DNA of 64,000 bases, from contig JAKCOZ010000007.1 of the NCBI GenBank assembly GCA_022605955.1, positions 29,109,491-29,173,490 of the forward strand, written 5' to 3'. The DNA is from Rallus limicola. Taxonomy: Eukaryota; Chordata; Aves; Gruiformes; Rallidae. The first letter of the stretch is position 1. Every line of letters begins with the position of its first letter. The notes beneath the pieces are model-generated. The model saw nothing but the letters and a program-made list of their open reading frames with translations. It was not told the DNA's origin and did no database searches. Positions 25,899-35,705 of this stretch are shown in pieces. Made by a program: the position numbers and the translations under genes.

Positions 25899-26227
25899 CA
25901 TCATGGTTTAGACACCGATGTCTCCATCTCCCAGAGGCTGGTCAATTCAGAAAGTACTTGAAGGACAGTTTCAGAGAAATTAAGACAGCTAAGTGAGTGG
26001 TGTTTCCTATTCATTTTGCTCTCCTCCAATGAAGTTACTTTCAGGAGAGATGCTGATTTGATTTCTTCTGCAACCAAAGTGGGAAGAAAAATCTTTTGCT
26101 TTCCAGAAAAGTACCTCAGCACTGCCATGGCTGAAGGGCATTGCTGCTTTTTCCAGTGAAGCTGTTTCTTTCTGGACTGTGTGTGTCTGGTGGGACACAG
26201 AGGGAAGTGGCCAGCTGCTTTTCAATG
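25899..26227. other. short unique spacer between oppositely oriented CR1 copies
   Basis: About 330 bp with no recognised feature. Two overlapping minus-strand open frames here (25901-26128, 26007-26246) have no family motif. Confidence 0.5.
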
Positions 26228-26495
26228 GTCTGTGGGGATAGGACAAGGGGCAATGGTCTCAAGTTGGAGCATAGGCAGTTCTGCACCAATATGCAGAACT
26301 TTTACACAGTGAGGGTGACTGAGCACTGGGACAGGCTGCCCAAGGGAGTTGTGGAGTCTCCTTCTCTGGAGATATTCAAGACCCATCTGTGTGCCTACCT
26401 GTGCAAGGTGTCCTAGGGAACCTGCTTTGGCAGGGGGGTTGGACCTGATGACCTCTTGAGGTCCCTTCCAACTCCTACAATTCTGTGATTCTGTG
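26228..26495 (+). mobile_element. CR1 LINE 3' fragment
   Basis: Plus orientation. The ORF2 tail reads GDRTRGNGLKLEHRQFC, then FYTVRVTEHWDRLPKGVVES and PSLEIFKTHL. It is followed by the 3' UTR 'ggttggacctgatgacctct', 'tgaggtcccttccaactcct' and the terminal octamers 'attctgtgattctgtg' ending at 26495. It is 5'-truncated at the segment encoding the last 75 or so residues. Confidence 0.93.
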
Positions 26496-26627
26496 ACTGC
26501 CTCACTAAGTACATTTATACAGAAAATATGAGTGAATAAACCCGGTAATCAAGGCACTTACTGTGAAGATGGGGAGGAAGGATTCCAGACCCTGGTATTT
26601 AAGAAAACAGAAAGCTGACTATAATGA

Positions 26628-26934
26628 ATTTGCTAGAGTTTTTCACTGAAAAATAACAGCCATCTTACTACATTTGGCCTATTTCATCCAGTACCACCTC
26701 CTGGACCAGAAGTTTTATATTTCAGCCATCGCCAGCACCCTTTGGAGCACTTGCAATAACTGCAGTTCCTGGATTTGGAATACTTACTCAGGCTGTACTA
26801 ATGCAGCCTATAACACAGAATCACATTTCTTGAATTCCTTCTGGATCTGTTGCACAACCAGTCAGTCCAAAAGGGTTAAGCAGTTTGCTGATACTAGGAT
26901 GCAGAGGTGGTTGCACATGTGAAGACACTGTAGA
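26628..26934 (+). pseudogene. possible decayed coding segment, proline-rich, family unknown
   Basis: Read on the plus strand this 0.3 kb gives a protein-like translation that needs one frame change and one stop to be ignored. From about 26668 the phase reads TFGLFHPVPPPGPEVLY. After a one-base shift near 26715 it continues FQPSPAPFGALAITAVPGFG, ILTQAVLMQPITQNHIS, a TGA stop, then IPSGSVAQPVSPKG and on to TAA at about 26932. The Pro/Gly/Val-rich, repetitive composition is unlike the surrounding AT-rich frames. I do not recognise the family. It could be a relic of a processed pseudogene or a dead exon. Chance cannot be excluded. Confidence 0.3.
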
Positions 26935-29900
26935 TTAAATTCTGGCTTTAGATGCAAACTCAGTCACACCAGATATGTAGATGTCAAGCACCACTAAAAT
27001 GCATTTACCTTATTGGGAACTTCATGTTTATTGTCCTATTGTACACATTTGCCCCCAAACACTTCCCCTCCTGTGAATTTGTCTTTCAAACTATAATTTG
27101 AAACACTTGCTTCTGGTTTTCTAAACAAATCCCTTTCCCTCCCAATGAGACCATATGCCTTAGGTCGCCTTAGGAAAAATGCATCTTTATTCTTTGGAGA
27201 ATTGCTAGCACATTGATAAATTTTTCAGATATTAAAGAACGGATGACTGAAGGTTATAAATAAATCTAAGAATTCTTAGTGAGCTGCACTGTTCTTAGGG
27301 AGCTGTTCTGTGTAACTACTTAACCTCAGTACTGGTTTATGTCAATCCCTTGCAAGGTTCAGTGCTGCATTCAGTATGTGCCTGGAGCATTCGATATTCC
27401 AGCTTAATCTACCACACTATAAATCACATACGTATGTGAGTCTTGGCAAATTAATTAGCTTTTTGATTAATTGAAAATAATTGACTTATCCTTGGACTTT
27501 TAAAAAAGATACTACTCTAATAAATTTCAATCAGAAGTGAGCTATACCACTTAAGAGTCAATATGATTTGGTAGATTTCTGTGATTAAAACCAAACAGTC
27601 TCCTGAGCAAATTCCACCATGAGGAGTGACTCCATTCCAACCCCCTCAGGGCACATCTATGCAGGAAGGAGCAAACTGAACCATACTGCCTCTGCTAAAC
27701 CTCTGAAATGGCTAGATATAATCTAGCATGGGTCTGACAGCAGCACTAGTGTGGCGCTGTGCCCAAGCTAGTAAGTCCTGCTGACAAGAGCGGGACCAGA
27801 TACAGAAGAAGGCTGGTGCTGCGCCAACACTTTCCCCTCATATCACCACTCATAGCTATCTTCTTTCACAGGGTATTTCCTCTTCACTCTCACATTGTGG
27901 TAATCATGGGTGCCTCAGGCTGCACATGGCTCAAACACTTGAGCAAGGAGGGTGGTCTAATTCCCTGGACTTTGTGGTTCGTACTGTATCCAGGCTGCTC
28001 TCCAGCCATCAGCAAGATCATATTTCCTGCATGTTCGCACTGTCACATCACACCCTGGCAGCCATGGATGGTTGCTCTCTGTAAAGCTAGATGGTCCATG
28101 CAGGGTGCTCAGCCAGCTCTCACACTGGCCTGACTGCACCACCACACTGGCAGCCCTCCCAGACAGTAGGTCCTTCGCACCATGGAAGCATCCTACGCTT
28201 GGGCTATCTTCACAGAAGGGCCAGGTACAGAACCACTCTCCCAGACTCAACGTCCTGCCTGTCTAGAAGTGTTAACCAAGGTCTTCTGCCATCAGTGAGC
28301 CAAAGTCAGGTGGAGAAGGCACTACACTGCCTGTTTGGTACTATGTAGCAAAAGATAACTGTAAAAATTCATGGATACACATATTTCAAATAGGATCTAT
28401 CTTCACTAGGCCAGAAAGTATTTTCCTTTCTGAACTCAACCTCCATGATGCCTCAAGCTTTCCATTTCTCTTGCTGCCAGCAACTTGACCTCTTGTTCTC
28501 CCTTCCTGCATGCTGCAGTTCCAGGCAAAAGGGAAAACAGCCAGGACCCACATGGAGCTGCCCCACTCCCAAGCCAGCTCATTGTTCATTTGAGACTGCT
28601 CCCACCAGCCACTCTGTTCTGCCTTCTGCTCAGCGTTACGTCCAAAGGCCAGCCTGCCTTCCCCAGCCCAACCTTCACAGGGGATCTTTTCCTGAGAATG
28701 ATGTGTCAGTGAGGAACAACCTTGCAGCGTGGGTATCCTGATAGGAGGTCTGGAATTGTCTTCACTGTGTGCCTGTGTGAGAGAACTCCTCTATCAGGGA
28801 GGTCTGGACAGGTATTCTCATGACAGCAGTGCCTGAAACTTTCTGAAATATTACAGAACTGAGCATATGGAGGCAAGAAAACCCCACTGTCTGAATGCCA
28901 ATTTGATTTTTCCCTCTCAGTGCCTAACTGCACATACCATACCTTACCTCTCAACACCCCCCCACCAGAAAAAAAGAGTCCTGTCTCTCCAGGACTTTGG
29001 CTACTTTTATGGTCATGCAAATGCTGTTCTTTGGGGACAGACTATAGAATCTGTTTTTGGCCTGTGGCCTGTGTGATTGACCTCACGCACTAACACAATT
29101 GGGTTCTCATCAAAATTAAAGTGTAGGCTCTGGTTCTGTGCTGCCCACCCCTTCTTTATGGCTCTGAAAGGTGAGATTATTCCTCTGGAGGGACACTATA
29201 TCATGATGCCATAGAGTTTAGGATGGAAAAAAAGGTTTGGGATGAGGACTACTGCGGGGGCTTCTGGGATACATGTTATCACAAGAGATGCCCCAAGCAT
29301 CATGCCTGGAGCTGCCCTCAGTGCCAGATCTTTGAACATGGTGGTTGATTCTCAGCACTGGTCTGACAGAGCAATGTATATCACAATTCTCTTGATTTCT
29401 AACAAGGAAAGGGTCAGTCTTGGCTAATGCTAGATTAAAGAAATTTAGGTGAGATTTAGACTGCAATGAACTTTTCTAAGAAGTATCTTCTAGGTGTTTG
29501 TAGCAAATCCATATACTCTCTGAAATACTTTTGTGGCCACATTTCCTTATTGTGGCTGTGGAATTAATTAGTTAACAGATATCCAAGGAGTTGTTTGAGA
29601 TCAATATGGAACCTCAGGGATTCAGCAAGACCATTTTCCATACCTTATATGTGAAACCACATACTAGAGGCATGGAAGTTGAGAGGGAACCACAAGGGAT
29701 GCAAAATGCATTTTAAAGCATTTGACTTGATTGTTTTGTTAGGTGACACAGATTTTTTTCCTTACAATATGAAGTATCAGGGCTTTCTCAGGCCAGACAA
29801 TGACCTGCCATCATGAACCCATTATCTGGAGGCAGATTTTAAATGCATTGGATTGACATGAAGGTGAATCATTACGGTAAAGAAGAGCTCTGGATATACT

Positions 29901-30947
29901 TTACACAAAAATTGAGCAGACGCTCTCTGAACCCTATCACTTAAAGTTACAATGCTCCTTTACTTGATAGCAATGATGGGATTAGCATTGGAAAAGCCAC
30001 TGTAACGGTGTTGGAGTGGTGTTCTGGGGAAGGAACTCAACAGTGGCAAGAAAAGAGAGATGAAATGGAACTGATGTGAAAGCAGAAACTTGAAAGAGAC
30101 CCTGCAGCTGGTGTAGGAAATTGGATGGGAACAGTACATTATCCCTCAGGGTAGGATGGATATTCAAGCTGCCATAGACTTGAATGAACATGGGGCATGA
30201 TATTCCCTGAAGTTGATTAAAGTCCTATTGTTGATTTCAGTGGTACAAGATTGAGTCCTGGGGTCAGTTCTGTGCAGGAGAGAAGGTACTATGAAAATAA
30301 CAAAAAAGCAAAATAAAAGCAGAAATGAATTTTCTGACTTCCTTGATTCATGGATCTCAGCATTAACTTTGCATTACCTCTCTGCACACAAGCCATAGAG
30401 TCATCCATGCTCCTTTGGTCCTAGTCTGTTGCAAGCAAGTCATAACATCTCATCCTGCCTCTAAGTCGAATGTGGTCCTCAGAGGGACATTCACACACAC
30501 AGTTCTCAGCCCCAGTTGGGTCCCACAGGCTCCCTCTAGTTACTGAAAAGCAAAAAGCTGCTGCACAGAAACACCCAAAAGATTTTGCTCTGAAAGTCTA
30601 CCTGAACTGGTTTAGGTCACTCATTGATATGGAGAGCATCTAGATATTGCATACACATTCAAATTAGATGTTCCAGAAATAGATTCCAACTAGCTTTCTT
30701 TGAGGTTTGGAGTCCATAATCTTTTCCAGGGCCTGCTCCCACTTTGCTAAAAAAAGGCCAAAAATTCTCTCTCTGCATGGCAGATGTGTCAGTAACAACT
30801 TTTGTGGCACAGGCCAGGCATCCAACCAAAGCAAGACAAGGGATTCATTCTCCACTTTCCATGGGCAGGCAGGTGTTCAGACATCTCCAGGACAGCAGGG
30901 TTCCATCACACCCAAAGGTGACTTGGGAAGACAAAGGCCATCACTCT
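26935..30947. other. unique sequence, nothing recognised
   Basis: About 4 kb. The part 27750-29050 is GC-richer and holds several overlapping open frames of 60-124 codons on both strands with no recognisable domain. No repeat family identified. Confidence 0.5.
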
Positions 30948-31290
30948 GAATATGTATGTCCCGTCCCCCCCCTTCTTCTTCCCCCAGGCTTTATCTGCTG
31001 GGCATGATGTCATGCAGTATGGAATATCCCTTTGGTCAGCTGGGGTCAGCTGTCCCAACTGTGTCCCCTCTGAACTCCTTGTGCACCCCCAGACTCCTTG
31101 CTGGTGGGGTGGGATGAGGAGCAGAAAAGGCCTTGGCTCTGTGTAACCCCTGCTCAGCAGTAACAAAACATTCTCTATATAACAAAAGTATCACTTTATT
31201 ATCAACACAGTTTTAAGCACAAATCCAAAACATAGCCCTATACTGGACACTGCAAAGAAAATTTACTTTGTCTCAGTTAAAAGCAGAACA
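30948..31290 (-). mobile_element. LTR 5' fragment of an avian endogenous retrovirus (family B)
   Basis: On the minus strand the element starts at 31290 (TGTTCTGCTTTTAACTGAGA, a decayed form of the usual TGTCCTGGTTTCAGCTGGGA start). It runs through a U3 with the characteristic 'ggtatattccata..tgacatcatgccca' type box (plus: gggcatgatgtcatgcagta). A TATA-like AGATAAAG follows at 30989-30996. The 3' part of the LTR is not recognisable beyond about 30948. It is the same family as the complete solo LTR at 35095-35700 and in the same orientation, but more diverged. Confidence 0.8.
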
Positions 31291-32144
31291 ACTGCTAAAC
31301 ACAGAATAGAAGCATTTGGTTGGACCAAAAGTTTTCCTAGCCCCATATCTTCTTTTTAACAGGAGCTATAAACAGAGACTTGGGGAAAAGTAAGAACACA
31401 GCAAGCATGTGTGGTATTTTCCACTATTATTCTGCCAGACTGCAGGCATTGTCAGCACAGGACATCCTAATCCAAACATGGTTTTCTATGTCGTCTCTGT
31501 TTCTCTTCCATGCACATGTGCATCCTCCTCTGAACCCAGATTAATTAATGTTATACAACTATAAAATCATCACCAGCTTTTCAAAGTGAAGATGTGTGTC
31601 AGAAAATGTCTTGGTCAGGAAGCAAAGTTAAGTGGGGACAACTGTGAGCCTTCTTATGTCAGAGAGAAGACAATTCATCTTCTTTTAGAAGGTTTTTTGG
31701 AAACTCATTATCTGTACTCAGCTTTTAAGACAGACTATGGAAATCATGTGCCGCTCTTCCTCTATCTGTATTATGAATAACAGTGCTACAAAAGAAAAAT
31801 ATTAGTGTTGCTAGCCTGGGAAAACCGTGCAGGTTTTGTAAGATCCATGCCTTTCCATGACTCCATCAGAGATGTAAAAAAGGGCCAGTTGGCTAAAATA
31901 AGCAGACAAGGAAGTAGATAAAGACTCCATGACATCTGGGAACTACAAGGTACACATTAGGACTGAGAAGCCTATTTCAGTAGGCTGCACTTCACTGGAA
32001 GCTTTCCAGGGGTCTGCAAATCAAAAAATCTTGGAGACTTCTGAAACAGGCAAAGAGAAAAACATTAGCTTCCAGAAAATTAGATATGATCATATAAGAA
32101 TTACTGTATTAATCACAGATACACATAGCTACTTCAGTATTCAT
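31291..32144. other. unique sequence, nothing recognised
   Basis: About 0.85 kb with no recognised repeat or gene. Confidence 0.5.
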
Positions 32145-32214
32145 TACTTGCCTGTACTAGCTTGATTAATCCATAGCTCCCTATATGGATTAATCAAGCT
32201 AGTACAGGCAAGTA
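32145..32214. repeat. perfect inverted repeat, 31-bp arms, 8-nt loop
   Basis: Left arm 32145-32175 (begins TACTTGCCTGTACTAGC) and right arm 32184-32214 are exact reverse complements; the spacer 32176-32183 is GCTCCCTA. The 10-mer GTACTAGCTT occurs in the left arm (32154-32163), again directly after the hairpin (32212-32221), and inverted in the right arm. That pattern fits a replication template-switch that copied the left arm back in inverted form. Transcribed, it would fold into a long perfect stem. No known small-RNA gene is recognised. Confidence 0.95.
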
Positions 32215-32979
32215 CTAGCTTCAAAATATGGGGGGTATAAGAAATCAGAACAAGTGACTCTCACTCAAAGCAACACAGGAGCCTGAAGAAGCCCCCAGAG
32301 CCGAACTTTGGCATTCCATGGAATTCATGCTGTAGATTTCTTAAAGAACTCACGTTGTAAAATATTCACTTGCACAACTGTATAAATAAGATAGCAGAGC
32401 TGTGCTGTGGTCACTCTGAAAGCTAAATAACTTGACAGAGTTACCTCACAAAGCTCTGAAATATGTACCATGAAGGTACAACATATAAAAAAAAAGCAGT
32501 ACATCTTTCTCATCAAATCTTTTCTATCCATACAGCACTAGAGGCTAAACCGCATGAAATACTCACTGAAAACCCCCCATAGGTCTTTTCTTTGTCACAG
32601 TCAGAAGAACACTGAAACTCAACCGTTGTGTTTGGCAAATAATATTAGAACCTGCAAGTGAATTCAAAATATCTATGGCTAAGAGTAAGACAATTCAACC
32701 GATCATAAATTGTAACTGCATGAGCAGCCCGGAGAGAACACTTGTCTATTGGTACAATAATTTTTGCATGCACACTTTTCAGCAGGGTGTCAGCTCTACA
32801 AGCATGACATCATTACAAACTTCTTGCTGGTATAGCAGACTTTGAGAGCTTGCCTATGCTGGTCTATGCCGTTTCAGAGTTGTAGAAACCTAGGGTCAAG
32901 AAAGACCTTGCAGGGTCACCTTGTGTCTCCTTTTGCTCTGAGCCAGAATAAATTATGCTAGAGAGTTATTTCACCGATT
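32215..32979. other. unique sequence, nothing recognised
   Basis: About 0.76 kb, AT-rich, no recognised element or coding signal. Confidence 0.5.
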
Positions 32980-33235
32980 CACAGAATCACAGGGGTTGGA
33001 AGGGACCCCCAGAGGTCATCAGGTCCAACCCTCCTACCAGAGCAGGCTCCCTAGGACAGGTTGTACAGGGAGGTGTCCAGACGGGTCTCGAATATCTCCA
33101 GAGAAGGAGACTCCACAAACCCCTGGGCAGCCTGTCCCAGGGCTCTGTCACCCTCACTGTGTAAAAGTTCTTCCCATGTTGGTGCGGAACTTCCTGTGCT
33201 CCAACTTGAGGCCATTGCCCCTTGTCCTGTCCCCA
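32980..33235 (-). mobile_element. CR1 LINE 3' fragment
   Basis: The 3' end at 32980 reads 'cacagaatcacaggggttgg', 'aagggacccccagaggtcat'. The minus-strand frame shows the ORF2 tail (FYTVRVTEPWDRLPRGLWS with neighbouring FVESPSLEIFETRLDTSL in another phase). It is 5'-truncated at the segment read in plus as 'ccccttgtcctgtccccaaa'. It lies about 60 bp from a plus-strand CR1, giving a head-to-head pair. Confidence 0.92.
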
Positions 33236-33292
33236 AACAATATTGGACTGGTTGGTCACCAGTGCAAATGAGCTAATTAGTGACATCTAAAT

Positions 33293-33980
33293 TGGATGCA
33301 GCCAGGGCTGCAGTGACCATGCACTGGTGGAGTACACAGTCCTGAGGCATATGGGTCAGTTGAAAAGTAAAGTCAGGGCCCTGAATTTTAGGATAGCAAA
33401 CTTTCATCTGTTCAAGGAGCTAGTCAATGGGACCCCATGAGGAACTGCCTTCAGGGACAAAGGAGAGGAACAGAGCTGGAAAATCTTTAATGATGCTTTC
33501 CGCAGAGAGCAAAAAACTCTCAATCCCCACCTCTAAGAAATCAGGAAAGGAAAGCAAGATACAGGCGTGGCTGAGTCAAGATCTGCTGGTCAAACTAAAG
33601 GGAAAGTAGGAAACACACAGACAGTGGAAGCAGGGACAGGTATACTGGAAAGAGTACAGTGATGCTGCCCAGCTGTGTAGATGAGTCAGGAAGACCAAGG
33701 CACAGCTGGAACTAAACTTGGCAAGGGATGCAAAGAATAATAAGCACAGCTTCTACAGGTATATCAGACAGAAAAGGAAGATCAAGACTAGATAAAAGGA
33801 AGAGATTTTTTACACTAAAGATGATGAAACTGTGGCACAGGTTGCCCAGAGAGATGATAGATGCCCCATCTCTGGCAGTGTTCAAGGCCAGGTTGTGAGT
33901 TGAATATGTCTGCTCACTGCAAGGGGGGTTAGCCTAGATAACCTTTGAAAGTCCCTTCCAACCGAAACCATTCTATGATT
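33293..33980 (+). mobile_element. CR1 LINE, internally deleted (endonuclease end and 3' UTR, no RT)
   Basis: Plus orientation. The left part encodes the end of the CR1 endonuclease domain: CSDHALVEYTVLRHMG, with the SDH catalytic-loop motif at 33312-33320. The endonuclease-RT linker follows (VRALNFRIANFHLFKELV, and in a shifted phase [17 protein letters not shown] at about 33736-33786). Immediately afterwards the sequence jumps to the ORF2 C-terminal/3' region (aggttgcccagagagatgat, gtcccttccaaccgaaacca), ending in ATTCTATGATT at 33980. The reverse transcriptase, over a kilobase in an intact element, is missing. Stops and frameshifts are present. The copy is dead and structurally unusual among the simple 3' truncations in this window. 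Confidence 0.85.
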
Positions 33981-35089
33981 TCTCAGAGTCAGGCTAGGAG
34001 TCTTATATTTACATCACTCACAGAAACTACTATGTACAATCTGATGCCATAACCAGAAACCAGATTGGCTGGCTGGGTGTTACTGATGATGTTGGAAATC
34101 TGCACAAAAGCTCAGCTCAGTTTTAAGACTGGAGACTGGATTTTCAGACCATGGGGAAAATCAGTGTTTGTAAGAGAGAAGTAGGGAAAATTGGATGTTA
34201 TTGAGTAACCTTTGGAGCAAACACTCCTACAAAGAAGAAAAATAGCTTCACGATTTAAATTCTTTTGAATACTTAGTTTACCCAAATCATCTGCCAGTGT
34301 GAATTTCTGGAAATCTGACAGATAAATAAAGTGATCCAATCAGAAATAGGATAAAATTATATTCAGTCACTGCATTTTCATAATTTCCAGCACAGGTTGC
34401 TTCATTTGCAAAATTCCACCAAGCAGTTCCTGAATACACCCTTCTCAAAGAAATCCAATGCATGGACACAAGTATGACCTGTGTGAAGATATGTTCTGTC
34501 ACAGGGACCTGAGCAAAACCACAGAGATGTTTTTATGGTTGGAAAAGGATTCACTTCAATAAATAGTTTACATAACCATTTGACAAAGATTAACAATGTT
34601 GCTTCTATGAGAGGCAAGTGGCTGATTAGCAGGAAACAAACAACCTTGTAATAACAACCACCCCATTACTAGATGTTAGGGAAGCATCATCTTGGATTTA
34701 TATGTTTTAATTATGTGATGAGAGAGCTGCACATTCAGTTTCTGGCTTGTTCTAGGGTAAACCAGAAGTTAAAGAGAAGAGTGCATTTCAACATCCATAT
34801 GATGACAGGGACTAAGTTTAATCATCTCTCCTCTTCTCCAGAAAGATTAGCCATGTGACTGAAGGAACACTCTGTACATTGCTTTTATTCTCAGGGAGAG
34901 ATGATAACTCATTATAGGTGTAAAAATGTGCCTGCAGCCTACTGAATATTGAGAATGTGAATGCAGAGTTAAATAAATAAGAACCTGGAACAGCACTTTT
35001 ATCATGTGAGACATGGTGTAGCAAATAATGTGATGAACAGCACCCACAGAGGTCCAGAAAACTGGTATAGCCAACTATTCTCCCAGTAT
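33981..35089. other. unique sequence, nothing recognised
   Basis: About 1.1 kb with no recognised repeat or gene; the short open frames near 34112-34617 have no domain. Confidence 0.5.
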
Positions 35090-35094
35090 GAGCT
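35090..35094. repeat. target-site duplication, left copy (GAGCT)
   Basis: The five bases GAGCT directly precede the solo LTR and match exactly the five bases at 35701-35705 directly after it. A 5-bp duplication is typical of several avian ERV groups. Confidence 0.85.
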
Positions 35095-35700
35095 TGTCGT
35101 GGTTTCACCCCGGCTTGGGCTGAGATCCACACAGCTGCCTGCTCCTTAAAGTAAAAGAGCAGGAGAAAAGGGAAAGGGAGGGGGGGGGGGGGGGGGGGGG
35201 GGATGAAACAAGGGAAGGGAAAAGGAAGGGACAAATAACTCCAAAACCAAGAAACTAAGAGGCCCGTGGGTTGGGATAAGGATAGTTTACTAAGATAACA
35301 GAAAAATAAAATATAACAATGCTAACAGGACTTTAGAGCAAAAGAATATGAAACTATTGATACACAATGCAGTTTCTCACCAAACCACACAACTCAGGCC
35401 GCACCACCCAGAGCCGTCCCGGAACCCGACCGTCCCCCAAGACCCTCGCGTCCCGGCCGCTCGCGTCCTGGAACCGCCCCCCTTCTTCCTCCCATCAGCC
35501 CCCCTTTATCCTGGGCAGGATGTAATTGGCATGGAATACTCTCTTTGGCCCATCTGGGTCACCTGTCCTGGCTTTGACTGTCTGACTGCAACTAAAAACA
35601 TCAGGGTGTTATCAGCACTGCTTTCATTTTAACTCCCAAACACAGCATTCCATCCGCTGCTACAAATGAAATTAACTCTGTCCTGACTGAAACCAGGACA
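35095..35700 (-). mobile_element. complete solo LTR of an avian endogenous retrovirus (family B)
   Basis: A 606-bp LTR with near-palindromic ends, TGTCGTGGTTTC at the left and GAAACCAGGACA at the right, flanked by a perfect GAGCT duplication. It is read on the minus strand. U3 occupies the right half. A TATA-like GATAAAGG box lies around 35505-35510 on the minus strand, followed by a GC-rich, CpG-containing R-proximal part (35395-35480). An AGTAAA-type variant polyadenylation signal lies in the 'ggatagtttactaagat' segment near 35283-35299. A homopolymer of 23 G (plus strand) lies at 35180-35202. No gag/pol/env sequence is attached, so the provirus was reduced to a solo LTR by recombination. 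The intact ends and duplication suggest a fairly recent insertion. Confidence 0.93.
35180..35202 (+). repeat. poly-G tract (23 G) in the solo LTR
   Basis: An uninterrupted run of 23 G on the plus strand (C on the LTR sense strand), expanded from the short G/C run usual at this place in the family. It is prone to length error in sequencing and to quadruplex formation. Confidence 0.95.
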
Positions 35701-35705
35701 GAGCT
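35701..35705. repeat. target-site duplication, right copy (GAGCT)
   Basis: Exact match to the left copy at 35090-35094. Confidence 0.85.

Noticed and set aside
34818..35234. 138-codon minus-strand frame with poly-proline start
   Set aside because: The proline run is just the G23 homopolymer of the solo LTR; the frame spans the LTR edge into unique DNA.
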